A stretch of 64,000 nt of DNA, from assembly GCF_937898475.1 (NCBI RefSeq), contig NZ_CALEJS010000042.1, forward strand, positions 1 through 64,000, in the 5' to 3' direction. This document shows, piece by piece, positions 35,102 to 44,201 of the stretch. The translations under genes were made by a program, and so were the position numbers. The DNA comes from an uncultured Chitinophaga sp. (GTDB lineage: Bacteria > Bacteroidota > Bacteroidia > Chitinophagales > Chitinophagaceae). The notes beneath the pieces were generated by a model. It made no database searches. It was given only the letters and a program-made list of their open reading frames with translations, and had not been told where the DNA came from. How positions within the stretch are numbered: position 1 is the first letter of the stretch; every line of letters starts with the position of its first letter.

Positions 35102-35836
35102 ATGAAAAAGCAAACGATTATAGTAACAGGCGCATCCTCCGGGATCGGTAAAGGGATAGCGCAGTATTTCCTGGAAAAAGGAGATAACGTGGTGATCAAT
35201 TCTACCACACCTGAAAAACTGGAACAGGTGTATCATGAGCTGGGCGCAGGTCCGAACCTGGCCATGGTAGCCGGCGATGTGAGCGATAAACGCACCGGTG
35301 ACCGGCTGATAGCCACTGCTGTTGAAAAGTTCGGCACTGCAGATGTGCTGGTGAACAACGCAGGTATATTTGAAACCAAACCTTTCCTGGAAGTGGAAGC
35401 ATCCTACCTGGACCGTTTCCTGGATACTAACCTGAAAGGTACTTATTTTACCACCCAGGCGGTTATCCCCCAGATGCTGAAACAACATGACGGGGTAGTG
35501 ATCAATATTGGAACACCGCTGGTTCACCATGCCCTGGCAGGGGTGCCTGCCAGTGCCGCTATGTCAAGCAAAGGGGCCATTCATTCACTTACCCTGCAGC
35601 TGGCCGCCGAGTTTGGTAAGCAGAACATCCGCGTAAATACCATCGCTGCGGGAACCGTGCGTACGCCCATGCACGGGGATGATGTAGATAAAATGGCAGG
35701 CCTGCAGCTGCTGAACCGCGTAGGGGAGATTGAGGATATTGTGCAGATGGTCTATACGGTTGCAAAAAGTAACTACATCACCGGCGCCATCATCCACGTT
35801 GATGGCGGTGCAGGTGCAGGGCATCATCTCAACTAA
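35102..35836 (+). CDS. Short-chain dehydrogenase/reductase (classical SDR)
   Basis: 244 aa. Cofactor motif TGASSGIG at residues about 9-16, NNAG at about 83-86. In the active-site region IGTPLVHHALAGVPASAAMSSKGAIHSL the usual Y-x-x-x-K tyrosine is replaced: the sequence reads A-M-S-S-K, so the catalytic Tyr is missing while the Lys remains. The C-terminus (GAIIHVDGGAGAGHHLN) is typical. It may therefore have altered activity or act non-catalytically. Last gene of the YceI operon. Confidence 0.9.
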   Translation: MKKQTIIVTGASSGIGKGIAQYFLEKGDNVVINSTTPEKLEQVYHELGAGPNLAMVAGDVSDKRTGDRLIATAVEKFGTADVLVNNAGIFETKPFLEVEASYLDRFLDTNLKGTYFTTQAVIPQMLKQHDGVVINIGTPLVHHALAGVPASAAMSSKGAIHSLTLQLAAEFGKQNIRVNTIAAGTVRTPMHGDDVDKMAGLQLLNRVGEIEDIVQMVYTVAKSNYITGAIIHVDGGAGAGHHLN

Positions 35837-35969
35837 TCATTCATCAGCGCTGATTCGGAGGGGCATACTATTTTAACGGGTTATTCCCAGGCTTCACGTA
35901 GGCTCGGACGTTTTTTTACGATAGTATTATTATTGGAACTTTCGGGTCAGCGCTTCAAAACCTTGCAAA

Positions 35970-36350
35970 ATGGAAACGCAACAAACAGATGTCTTAGCCA
36001 TTTCACAGGCATTGGAAGACTATTATTTCAAAGGTATTTATGAAGGCGATCTTAACGCGCTGCACGCTATCTATCAACCCGGCATCCTGCTTTTTGGCGA
36101 TGTAAAGGGTGTACCTTACGCTAAAACACTGGATCAATACCTGGACGGTGTAAAAAACCGCCAAAGCCCACGTGATGCAGACAAGCCCTTTAAGGGAGAA
36201 ATACTGGACATAAGGGTGGTAAATTCCATTGCAGTAGCGGAGCTAAAGGTGAAAATGTATGATTTTCACTATCATGAGTTCCTGTCTTTTCATAAGATAG
36301 ATGGTCAATGGCGTATTGTCAACAAAATGCTTACAGATACCAACGTATAA
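35970..36350 (+). CDS. NTF2-like / putative lumazine-binding-type protein
   Basis: 126 aa with an NTF2-like fold: ALEDYYFKGIYEGDLNALHAIYQPGILLFGDVKGVPYAKTLDQYLDGV, then IRVVNSIAVAELKVKMYDFHYHEFLSFHKIDGQWRIVNKMLTD. This matches the group annotated as putative lumazine-binding / NTF2 family proteins; no ligand is known for most members. It is 12 bp upstream of the nitronate monooxygenase gene and probably co-transcribed with it. Confidence 0.85.
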   Translation: METQQTDVLAISQALEDYYFKGIYEGDLNALHAIYQPGILLFGDVKGVPYAKTLDQYLDGVKNRQSPRDADKPFKGEILDIRVVNSIAVAELKVKMYDFHYHEFLSFHKIDGQWRIVNKMLTDTNV

Positions 36351-36361
36351 ATTGTAACACC

Positions 36362-37447
36362 ATGTGGTATAATACAAAAGCAAAGGCAATATTAGGTATT
36401 GAATACCCCATCCTGCAGGGCCCCTTTGGCGGAGGACTCTCTTCTGCTGAACTGGTGGCCACGGTATCCAATGCCGGCGGACTGGGGGGCTATGGGGCCT
36501 ATACATTAAGTCCGCAGGAGATTTACGACATAGATAAGCAGATCAGGGCCGCTACTGCCAAACCCTACAACCTGAACCTGTGGGTGTCTGATACCGATGG
36601 CCCGGATGGCTCAGTGAGCGACGAACAATATGAGCTGGCCAGGAAAACCTTTCAGCCCTATTTCGATGAGCTGGGCATTCCGGTACCGGCGAAACCGGCG
36701 CCTTTTAAGTCCAGGTTCGAGAACCAGCTGCAGGTGGTGCTGGATATCCGCCCGGAGGTTTTCAGCTTCATGTTTGGGCTGCTGCCCGGTGACGTGCTGG
36801 ACCAGCTGCGTAAGCGGGGGATCAAAACCATCGGCGCCGCCACTACCCTGGATGAAGCCATCGCCCTGGATCAGACTGGGGTAGACCTGATCATTGCCTC
36901 CGGTTTTGAAGCGGGTGGTCACCGGCCATCTTTCCTGGCCGCTGCCGAAGCTTCTACCACCGGTACCTTTGTACTGGTACAGCTGATCAGGGAAAAGGTA
37001 AAGACCCCGGTTATTGCCGCGGGAGGTATTGCAGATGGCAGGGGTATAGCCGCTGCCTTAACACTGGGCGCAGATGCCGTTCAGGTAGGAACCGCCTTCC
37101 TGGCTACAGACGAATCGAATGCGCTGCCCATTCACCGGCACATGTTATTTTCTGAGGCTGCCAGGTACACTACCTTGTCAAGGGCATTTACCGGCCGCCT
37201 GGGACGTGGCATTACCAGCAGGATAGCCAGGGACCTGATAGCCCGGGAGAAACAGTTCCTGCCCTTCCCTTTACAAACGACGTTCATGTCACCCCTCAGG
37301 AAGGCGGCGGTAGAGCAGCAACAGTGGGATATGGTCCTGTTCTGGGGCGGACAGATAGCGCCGCTGCTCAAACACAGGAGCGCTAAACAGCTGATGCAGT
37401 CGCTGATAGCAGAAACAACCGCTCATTTCAATTATCTGAAAGCCTGA
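36362..37447 (+). CDS. Nitronate monooxygenase-family flavoprotein
   Basis: 361 aa from ATG 36362 (MWYNTKAKAILGIEYPILQGPFGGG); the longer frame overlaps the NTF2-like gene and is rejected. TIM-barrel signatures of the NMO/2-nitropropane dioxygenase group are present: the N-terminal ILQGPFGGGLSSAELVATVSNAGGLGGYGA, GVDLIIASGFEAGGHRPS (catalytic His region) and VIAAGGIADGRGIAAALTLGADAVQVGTAFLA (FMN phosphate site). It oxidises alkyl nitronates such as propionate-3-nitronate with FMN and oxygen. Its last 16 bp overlap the convergent S41-like gene. Confidence 0.93.
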   Translation: MWYNTKAKAILGIEYPILQGPFGGGLSSAELVATVSNAGGLGGYGAYTLSPQEIYDIDKQIRAATAKPYNLNLWVSDTDGPDGSVSDEQYELARKTFQPYFDELGIPVPAKPAPFKSRFENQLQVVLDIRPEVFSFMFGLLPGDVLDQLRKRGIKTIGAATTLDEAIALDQTGVDLIIASGFEAGGHRPSFLAAAEASTTGTFVLVQLIREKVKTPVIAAGGIADGRGIAAALTLGADAVQVGTAFLATDESNALPIHRHMLFSEAARYTTLSRAFTGRLGRGITSRIARDLIAREKQFLPFPLQTTFMSPLRKAAVEQQQWDMVLFWGGQIAPLLKHRSAKQLMQSLIAETTAHFNYLKA

Positions 37448-39099
37448 TGGCCGTTTTGGCCTGCTTTGATCTGCTCCAGCGCTATCCTGGCATGTTCGCC
37501 GGTAATACCGTCAGGATCAAGGCTGATGGCCTTATTATAGTATTCAATAGCTTTGTCTGTTTGATGCGTTTTCAGAGAAATTTCTGCCAGGCTATTCCAT
37601 GCATTGGGAGAAGCAGGGTAAAGCCGGGTATTTAGCTGGAATAACCAGGTAGCGGGTTCCAGTTGATCAACATCGATAAGATGATGACCAAACTGGTTTA
37701 ACTGGTATTCCAGGGCAATGTAGCGGTATCTTGGATCTTGTATGAACTTCTGGGCGTCTGCTTCCAGCTGGTCCTTTTTTCCCGCCAGGAATAGTTTCCT
37801 CAGGTGTCGAACCGGGTCTTTAATGGCATTTTTATCAGTTATCTGAAGGCAGGCGTCCAGCACCGGATCCTTATTGGTTTTGTAGTCATTAAAACTCATA
37901 TCTACCGCCAGTTGCGGCGCCAGCCAGGGTCCATTCTCCCAGGGCGCTTTATCCTGCCACCAGGCAAAGGACAGGTAAACAGGTGTTTTCGTTTTGGGCA
38001 GCACTGACCTCCTGTTATCCCCATAAAAATTAATATTCTCTGCAGTAGGCTCGCCCACAAACGTGGCATTGGTATAGTTACTGAGCTCATTTACCAGGTT
38101 CTGACAGGCGGAGAAGGTTCTTCTGCCGATAATAACGAACAGCTTCCCGGGCTGATTGATCTTTTTACAGGCTATGATGCCGGTAACAACGGGCTTGTTC
38201 TTATAGTTGTCGCCACCCCCATTCAAACGTACATCCAGCACCAGTCGCTCCACTTCATGCTGATCTATGAAGTCAAACAACCTTTTGTAGAAAAGGGGAG
38301 TGGCTTCCTGCGGATCATCGTCTATCTGGCTATGCCGCACATATACCGTTTTGGCAGCGGGCAGGTATTCAAAGTAATAGATTTTGTCCAGGTGCTTCAG
38401 ATAATAGGGCGTGCTGCCTGTATCACGCACCGTCAGCCAATCTGTACCGGGCGGTATAAAGCCATATTGGCGTGGCGGGGCAAAGGTATCCAGTGTTGCC
38501 ACTGTCTGCTCAAATGACCGGCCATCTTTCTCAAAAGTGTAGGTAATTGTTTTTTTCAGAGATGGGGTTACACGCTGGGCATGTAATGCTTCCGGGTTAA
38601 CCAGGTAATCAAGACCGTATGCCTTGAAGAACTGGTCATTCTCAGCAGGCACCAGGGGCTTCACCGCTTGCAGCGCCTGCATTACCGGCAGGCCTTCTAC
38701 CTTGATCAGTTTAGCGCCTAACAGGTCAGCATTGCTCTTACTCACTCCTTCTACATACACCCCATCACTGAACCAGTAAAAGTTAATGGGCGCTGAATGA
38801 TATTTTGACGGGGATTCCCGCCAGGGAAGTGCAGTGTGCCCGTATTTTAACAAGGAGACTATGCGTACCAGTCCTGCGGCACGTTCATGTTCCTGCATGG
38901 CTGGCATTGCCTCGTAAAGTTTATTCACTTCAGCATCAAACTGCGCTGCCGTTATCTTATGGAACAGGAAAGGGTGATCCTTATGTATTGTTTCCTGTAG
39001 AAAACGCAAATCGTACTGCCAGTCGGCCACAGTGGGTTTGGTTTGCGCCTGCGCAAGCGTAAACAGGAGCAGTAACGGTAAGAGCAGGTTATTTTTCAT
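37432..39099 (-). CDS. Secreted S41-like peptidase with C-terminal TPR
   Basis: 555 aa. Signal peptide MKNNLLLPLLLLFTLAQAQ. The central region has the degenerate PDZ-like part (DLLGAKLIKVEGLPV) and the tail-specific protease core: RLVLDVRLNGGGDNYKNKP, then GKLFVIIGRRTFSACQNLVNEL, where the Ser of TFSA is the expected nucleophile. The last 120 residues hold a TPR (WNSLAEISLKTHQTDKAIEYYNKAISLDP). Its promoter region (39100-39205) contains two ACCGT(A/T)C direct repeats of 20-bp period and a -7-like box, suggesting LytTR-type control by the neighbouring two-component genes. Confidence 0.88.
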   Translation of the reverse strand: MKNNLLLPLLLLFTLAQAQTKPTVADWQYDLRFLQETIHKDHPFLFHKITAAQFDAEVNKLYEAMPAMQEHERAAGLVRIVSLLKYGHTALPWRESPSKYHSAPINFYWFSDGVYVEGVSKSNADLLGAKLIKVEGLPVMQALQAVKPLVPAENDQFFKAYGLDYLVNPEALHAQRVTPSLKKTITYTFEKDGRSFEQTVATLDTFAPPRQYGFIPPGTDWLTVRDTGSTPYYLKHLDKIYYFEYLPAAKTVYVRHSQIDDDPQEATPLFYKRLFDFIDQHEVERLVLDVRLNGGGDNYKNKPVVTGIIACKKINQPGKLFVIIGRRTFSACQNLVNELSNYTNATFVGEPTAENINFYGDNRRSVLPKTKTPVYLSFAWWQDKAPWENGPWLAPQLAVDMSFNDYKTNKDPVLDACLQITDKNAIKDPVRHLRKLFLAGKKDQLEADAQKFIQDPRYRYIALEYQLNQFGHHLIDVDQLEPATWLFQLNTRLYPASPNAWNSLAEISLKTHQTDKAIEYYNKAISLDPDGITGEHARIALEQIKAGQNGHQAFR

Positions 39100-39139
39100 G
39101 AAGCTATCTTGTTGGAGGAGAATTAATATGCTATTTATA

Positions 39140-39208
39140 CAAAGTACGAAAATCCCCCCAAATACGCGCCTCCTTACAGGAACGGTCAGATCTTGAAAAG
39201 TACGGTTA
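39140..39208 (-). promoter_or_regulatory. Candidate LytTR-type direct repeats and promoter of the S41-like gene
   Basis: On the minus strand TAACCGTACTT (208-198 side) and TGACCGTTCCT (188-178 side) share eight of eleven bases with a 20-bp period. The proximal CGTT lies 37 bp from GTACTTTG (39147-39140), a weak -7 match. At the two clearer LytTR-like sites in this window that distance is 35-36 bp. Confidence 0.35.
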
Positions 39209-42200
39209 GAAGCATTCTGTATAAGCCAGTGGGATCTCTACCCTTGTGCCGCTGGCCTGGCCGTTTTCATTTTCAAGATCGGTGATGCGGATGGCAGCAG
39301 AGAGGCCGTTCTCTTTGTTGAATAATGAGATCCGTTTGATCGTGATCTCCATACCGTGGGAGCGGCGCTTATAACCGGTGCTTTCCCTGATATGGCGGGC
39401 GGCTGCTCTTCCAATGCCATTGTCTTCAATAATGCAGCGAAGGCTGGCGTCATGTTTTATGATCTCTACTTTCAGTCTGCCGTCCTGTTTTTTGGGCAAC
39501 AGGCCATGCAGAATGGCATTTTCCACAAATGGCTGAATGATCAGGGGAGGTACTTCAGTAATATCCGGATCCGCCCCGCTCACCTGGATATCGAACTGAA
39601 AGCGCTGCTCAAAACGGATCTGCTCCAGTTGAATATAGAGCATGGCTACTTCCAGTTCATCACGCAGTGTTATTTTCTTTTGCCGGGAATGATCAAGTAT
39701 CAAGCGGATAAGCTTCGAGAATTTGCTGATGTACAAGTTAGACTGGGCCCTGTTATTACTGTTGACAAAAGAATTGATTGTGTTAAGGGAGTTGAAAATA
39801 AAATGCGGGTTCATTTGTGTGCGCAGCGCGCTGTTCTCCAGCTCATTTAATTTTATTTCATAGTCGCTCCTTAAGCGGGCTTCTTTATTAACCTGCCAGA
39901 TCCTGTAGCGGTAAAGCAGGTATACCAGCAACAGTAGCAGGGATGCGGCCAGTAACCTGAACCACGCGGTGGCCCAGAATGCTTTGGGAATCGTTATCCT
40001 AATAGGATGCTGTGCAGCATGCCAGTCTTTACCGTTGACAGACGCTTCGGCAATGAATGTGTAGTTACCCGGTTTCAGGTTGGTGTAGCGGGCAATTCGC
40101 TGTTGCCCGGCGTAAACGTAGCCCGTGTCAAAGGCGCTGAGCTTATAACGGTACTGTACGGAGGGGCCCAGTTGAAAGTCTACTGCCAGGTAAGAAAGCG
40201 ATAAGTTGTTCTGGTAGTATTTCAGCCGGTAACTGTTGTTACGGATGGTGCTGATAGTGGTATCTCTTAATACCAGTGAAGTAATGAACACCGGCAAAGG
40301 GGTGACTTTACTACTGATCTGCCCAGGATAGAAATGATTGAAGCCGGCTGCACTGCCGGTAAATATTTCTCCGTCGGGCGCCATGTAGAAATTGCACAAT
40401 CCATGATTGCTTTGTTCAAGACCATCGCGCGCATCAAAACTTTCCACTGAGCCGCTTTGCGGATCGTAGCGGGATAGCCCTGTGATGCCCAGTATCCACA
40501 TCCTGCCTCCCTGATCACAAAGCAGGCCCATGATGTTATCACTCGGAAGGCCGTCCTGGCGGTCTATCACTTTTTGTACGGTTAATGTGTGGGGCGATAT
40601 GATAAAGAGGCCGGAAAAGCTCCCGGCATATATCATCCCGGTACTGTCTGTGGCTATGGCCCGGATGGTATGATCTGCATCCCGCAGGGGCAACTTAACA
40701 GGGAGCAGGCTGTCTTTTTGCCTGTTATAACAATACAGGCCATCCGCCTGCCCCAGCCACCAGTTATCCGCGCTGTCTGCCATGGCATAGTAGGTAGGAC
40801 GGTGGGCAATTTCCCGGAGACTGTGATGCGTGAAGAATGTCTGCATCTGTTGGGTCAGCGGGTTAAAGTAGGCAAAGCCGCCAAGTGTGCAAATAATGAA
40901 ATTGCCGTGTTTGTCGGTAACAATGGCATGTATGTCATTAGCGGGAAGCGAGTGGGCAGGGTCCTGTGCATTTCGCCTGTATTGCTTAAAAGTGCCGTTG
41001 GCCTGCAGCATGCCCATACCCCCGCCAAAGGTACCCGCCCATATCCTGTTGGCCTTGTCTGCCACAATACTGCGGATCGTCTTGTATTTACGCGGGCCGC
41101 CTGCAGGATCATAGTAGGTATAATAGGCGCTGACACCCGTTCGCCTGTCCAGCCGTGCCAGATGACTGTTGGTACCGATCCACAGGTGTCTGTTACTGTC
41201 CTGCCAGAATGTATTGAAACTGCCGTCATACTTCTGACCTGTACTGTTCACCAGATGTTTTTGCAGCCGGAACTGGGGGGAAGATAAAGTGGAATAGGAA
41301 ACCCCGCGGGAATGCACGAACAGCGTACCATTGCGTGTAACCAGCAGGCTTCTGCAATAGGTGGAACTGACAGAAGCGTGATCTCCGGGATCGTGCGTGT
41401 GGTGATAAGCTTTTCTTTGGTTCAGGTCAATAATATACAGGCCATCGTACCGGCAGGCTACCGCAAATCTGTTGTTACCAATGGCCCGGATAGTGCCCGC
41501 ATACCCGCCTATCGGTTTGCCATCGTCAGCCGGCCAGTTATTGATGCATGTTATTGCACCCGATCGCATGTTGATCAATGCAAGGGTGTCTTTTGAGAAA
41601 CTACCCGCCAGTATGATGCTGTCGTTTACCTTGCCGATGGTCCAGCATTTTCCGTAGGCAAATTCTTTTATGGGATATTGTTGCCGGCTGTCTATCAGCA
41701 CCAGCTTATCCCTGAACCCGATCAACCATTCGTTGTCCCGGAAATGTTCAAAGGTCAGCGGTGCGCCATACTGCTGCAACAACGGCGAGAGCCCGGTGAG
41801 GGTTTTTAGCTGCATGTCGGCATCCAGCTGGTATAGATGGCTGGATGAAAGCAGCAGGAGCTGTCCGTCCGGACTGTTACCAAAGAACAGCACTTTGGAG
41901 TTACCGGCTATACGGGAGCTGAACTGGAGAAAGCGGCTGTCATTCTCCCGTTTATATTGAATACCCGCCGGCGTATAGATCCAGATGGTACCCGCGGTAT
42001 CGCAATGTATGTTGATGATGTTATTGCTGATCAGGCCTGAATTGGCTGGTACACGGTAGCTGCTTAGCTGGTAGCCGTCAAAAACATTGATCCCTTCTTC
42101 GCTTCCAATCCACAAACGGCCCTGCCGGTCTTCTGTAAGCACCAGTCCGAGGTCGCTTAACAGGCCGCCGGCAGTGGTCAGGTGCCTGAAGGAGAGTTCC

Positions 42201-42262
42201 TGTGCAGATAGCCCTGAACAGGATACCAGGAGGAAGGTCAGTATGGAGTATAGGCGTAACAA
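39206..42262 (-). CDS. Sensor histidine kinase with beta-propeller, Y_Y_Y domain and LytS-type kinase
   Basis: 1018 aa. Signal peptide (MLRLYSILTFLLVSCSGLSAQ), then about 14 two-component propeller repeats (residues 25-640; e.g. LTEDRQGRLWIGSEEGINVFDGYQ), a Y_Y_Y domain (about 680-745: SYLAVDFQLGPSVQYRYKLSAFD), one membrane helix (about 757-778) and a LytS/His_kinase domain with phospho-acceptor H820 in QMNPHFIFNSLN. The ATP-binding N-box is intact (IIQPFVENAILHG) and the G-box reads DNGIGR. Unlike hybrid SusR-type sensors it has no receiver or AraC domain and needs a separate response regulator; the LytTR protein at 44202 is the nearest. Divergent from the second kinase over a shared 135-bp promoter region. 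Confidence 0.95.
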   Translation of the reverse strand: MLRLYSILTFLLVSCSGLSAQELSFRHLTTAGGLLSDLGLVLTEDRQGRLWIGSEEGINVFDGYQLSSYRVPANSGLISNNIINIHCDTAGTIWIYTPAGIQYKRENDSRFLQFSSRIAGNSKVLFFGNSPDGQLLLLSSSHLYQLDADMQLKTLTGLSPLLQQYGAPLTFEHFRDNEWLIGFRDKLVLIDSRQQYPIKEFAYGKCWTIGKVNDSIILAGSFSKDTLALINMRSGAITCINNWPADDGKPIGGYAGTIRAIGNNRFAVACRYDGLYIIDLNQRKAYHHTHDPGDHASVSSTYCRSLLVTRNGTLFVHSRGVSYSTLSSPQFRLQKHLVNSTGQKYDGSFNTFWQDSNRHLWIGTNSHLARLDRRTGVSAYYTYYDPAGGPRKYKTIRSIVADKANRIWAGTFGGGMGMLQANGTFKQYRRNAQDPAHSLPANDIHAIVTDKHGNFIICTLGGFAYFNPLTQQMQTFFTHHSLREIAHRPTYYAMADSADNWWLGQADGLYCYNRQKDSLLPVKLPLRDADHTIRAIATDSTGMIYAGSFSGLFIISPHTLTVQKVIDRQDGLPSDNIMGLLCDQGGRMWILGITGLSRYDPQSGSVESFDARDGLEQSNHGLCNFYMAPDGEIFTGSAAGFNHFYPGQISSKVTPLPVFITSLVLRDTTISTIRNNSYRLKYYQNNLSLSYLAVDFQLGPSVQYRYKLSAFDTGYVYAGQQRIARYTNLKPGNYTFIAEASVNGKDWHAAQHPIRITIPKAFWATAWFRLLAASLLLLLVYLLYRYRIWQVNKEARLRSDYEIKLNELENSALRTQMNPHFIFNSLNTINSFVNSNNRAQSNLYISKFSKLIRLILDHSRQKKITLRDELEVAMLYIQLEQIRFEQRFQFDIQVSGADPDITEVPPLIIQPFVENAILHGLLPKKQDGRLKVEIIKHDASLRCIIEDNGIGRAAARHIRESTGYKRRSHGMEITIKRISLFNKENGLSAAIRITDLENENGQASGTRVEIPLAYTECF

Positions 42263-42319
42263 TTGTTTTAATAAAAGTAATGGTTACCTGACTCTTAAAC
42301 AAAAACCCGGGGGTGTATC

Positions 42320-42352
42320 CGTTAACTCAAATGCTCCATTCGTTAAGTCAAA
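42320..42352. promoter_or_regulatory. LytTR-type operator, site 1
   Basis: Direct repeats CGTTAACTCAAA (42320-42331) and CGTTAAGTCAAA (42341-42352), 11 of 12 identical, spaced exactly 21 bp (two helical turns), as expected for LytTR dimers. Located between the two divergent kinase genes. The second half starts 35 bp before GATCTTAG (42376-42383), a partial -7 box for the plus-strand kinase. Confidence 0.6.
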
Positions 42353-42397
42353 GCGCAGGTCGCCGTTAAATACCTGATCTTAGATCAAAGCCTATGC

Positions 42398-44173
42398 ATG
42401 AGGAGCTTGATTAACATTATCGGCATTTTGTTGCTTGGCCAGGGGATAGTAGTAGCGGCAGTCGCTGCTCCCGGCTGGAGAACAGACTCCTGGAAGCAGG
42501 TGAGGGAGCAGCAAAGCGGCACAATTACCGTATTGTGGGATGAAATAGAGCCTTTTATCTACCTGGATAAGTCAGGGGCGCTGGTAGGCATTGAATATGA
42601 GCTGATGGAAGGATTCAGGGGCTTTGTGGAGCAGGAGTATGGTGTGCAGTTAAAGATCAACTGGGTGAAGGCGAAGGAGTTCAAAGACATCTATCCCCAG
42701 ATCCGCAGCTCGGATGCCAGCGGACTGTTTGCCTTGTCTTATTACTCCATCACAGCGGAAAGAAAGAAGGAAGTGAAGTTCTCACCGCCTTATATGCCCG
42801 ATCTGAATGTACTGGTATCCAATAACAGCATGCCGGCTTTTGAATCGGGACCGCAGCTGATAGCCGGTTTGAAAAAGATGACCGGCTACACGCTGGGCGG
42901 CACTACCATGGAACAGGACCTGCTGACACTCAGGGAACGCTATTTTACTGCGATGCCGGTAAAGTATAATCCTGTTAACGACTACGAAGTACTGAAAGAT
43001 ATTGCGGCAGACCCCGGCGGTATCGGGTATGTACCGGTATCCATATATGTAGTGGCGCTGCAGCGTGGTATTAAAGTAAAGCGGCAACGTTTGTTCGATG
43101 TAAGAAGAGAAGGGTTTGCAGCCATCTATCCTAAGAACAGCGACTGGGATGAACCGGTGAACAGGTATTTTAACAGCACCGGGGCAAAAATGCAGGTATC
43201 CGCCCTGATCAGGAAATATCTTGGAGAAGAAGTGGCGGATATTATTCTCGATATTTCAGCAAAAGACAGTCTTGGGCTTGGCAAAAGTGATATAGAGTTA
43301 CTGACCAAAGAACGGGAGATCGTGACACAGCGATTGATAGATACGGCACTGGTAGTAGAACGGCAGCGGATACAGCAAGGCCTGCTGCTGATTGCAGCTG
43401 TGGTGATACTGATGCTGGCAGCCCTGTTCTATAGCCGCTATCATACCCGTAAGAAACTGGTGCAGCAACTGGCCCAGCGGAACCAGCTGATCGTAAAACA
43501 GAACGAGCAGATAGAACAAATGAACCAGCTGCTGAAATTGAAAGTGTTGCAGGGAAGGATGAACCCCCATTTTCTTTTCAATTCACTTAATTCCATACAG
43601 TACTTTATAACAGCAGATAATAAAAAAGCATCCATTCAGTATATCAGTAAGTTTTCCACCTTCTTAAGGAAGATTATTCATTATGGTGATGAGCTGTCTA
43701 TCAGTTCCAAGGATGAAGCCAGTTTGCTGGAAGAATATCTCTGGCTGGAGCAGACCAGGTTTCCGGGCAGATTTGATTATAAAATCACATTGCCTGAGCA
43801 TGCCCGGCAGGCCGCCATCCTCCCGCTGATAGTACATAGCCTGGTGGAAGACGCCTTATATAAAGGGGTGTTGAATATAAAAGATAACAGGTTAGGAAAA
43901 ATAAACATCGACTTTAATTTACAGGATGATGGACTGTGGGTAGCAGTAACGGATAACGGCATCAGTCGTGAAAGTGCAGACCAGCTGGAGAAGAGAAAGG
44001 GGATCAGCTCCGGAGAAGAAAGTGTGCTGTCCAGGCGCATACGCCTGTTTAACCGGCAGGGCAGCAGGAAGATCAATCTTCAGTATACTGCAGGCAGCGG
44101 CAACAACGAAGAAGGTTTTAACAGAACCAGCCTGTATATCCCGCAGCCATTATTTGACGGGTCATTTTCGTAA
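42398..44173 (+). CDS. Sensor kinase: periplasmic solute-binding (SBP_bac_3) domain fused to degenerate LytS-type kinase
   Basis: 591 aa. Signal peptide (to about residue 23), then a family-3 substrate-binding domain (about 38-275: ITVLWDEIEPFIYLDKSGALVGIEYELMEGF..ALSYYSITAERKKEVKFSPPYMP..GGIGYVPVSIYVVALQ), a membrane helix (about 327-347), a coiled coil, and a LytS-like domain with H391 in GRMNPHFLFNSLNSI. The nucleotide-binding part is unusual: the N-box reads L-V-E-D-A-L-Y-K-G, with Asp485 in place of the essential Asn, and the G-box begins DNGIS instead of DNGIG. It may be a poor ATPase that senses a small amino-acid-like ligand and works by phosphatase action or with the other kinase. 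The LytTR regulator follows 28 bp later. Confidence 0.92.
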   Translation: MRSLINIIGILLLGQGIVVAAVAAPGWRTDSWKQVREQQSGTITVLWDEIEPFIYLDKSGALVGIEYELMEGFRGFVEQEYGVQLKINWVKAKEFKDIYPQIRSSDASGLFALSYYSITAERKKEVKFSPPYMPDLNVLVSNNSMPAFESGPQLIAGLKKMTGYTLGGTTMEQDLLTLRERYFTAMPVKYNPVNDYEVLKDIAADPGGIGYVPVSIYVVALQRGIKVKRQRLFDVRREGFAAIYPKNSDWDEPVNRYFNSTGAKMQVSALIRKYLGEEVADIILDISAKDSLGLGKSDIELLTKEREIVTQRLIDTALVVERQRIQQGLLLIAAVVILMLAALFYSRYHTRKKLVQQLAQRNQLIVKQNEQIEQMNQLLKLKVLQGRMNPHFLFNSLNSIQYFITADNKKASIQYISKFSTFLRKIIHYGDELSISSKDEASLLEEYLWLEQTRFPGRFDYKITLPEHARQAAILPLIVHSLVEDALYKGVLNIKDNRLGKINIDFNLQDDGLWVAVTDNGISRESADQLEKRKGISSGEESVLSRRIRLFNRQGSRKINLQYTAGSGNNEEGFNRTSLYIPQPLFDGSFS

Positions 44174-44201
44174 CTTACCGGCACCATGAAAACCAATACC
44201 A

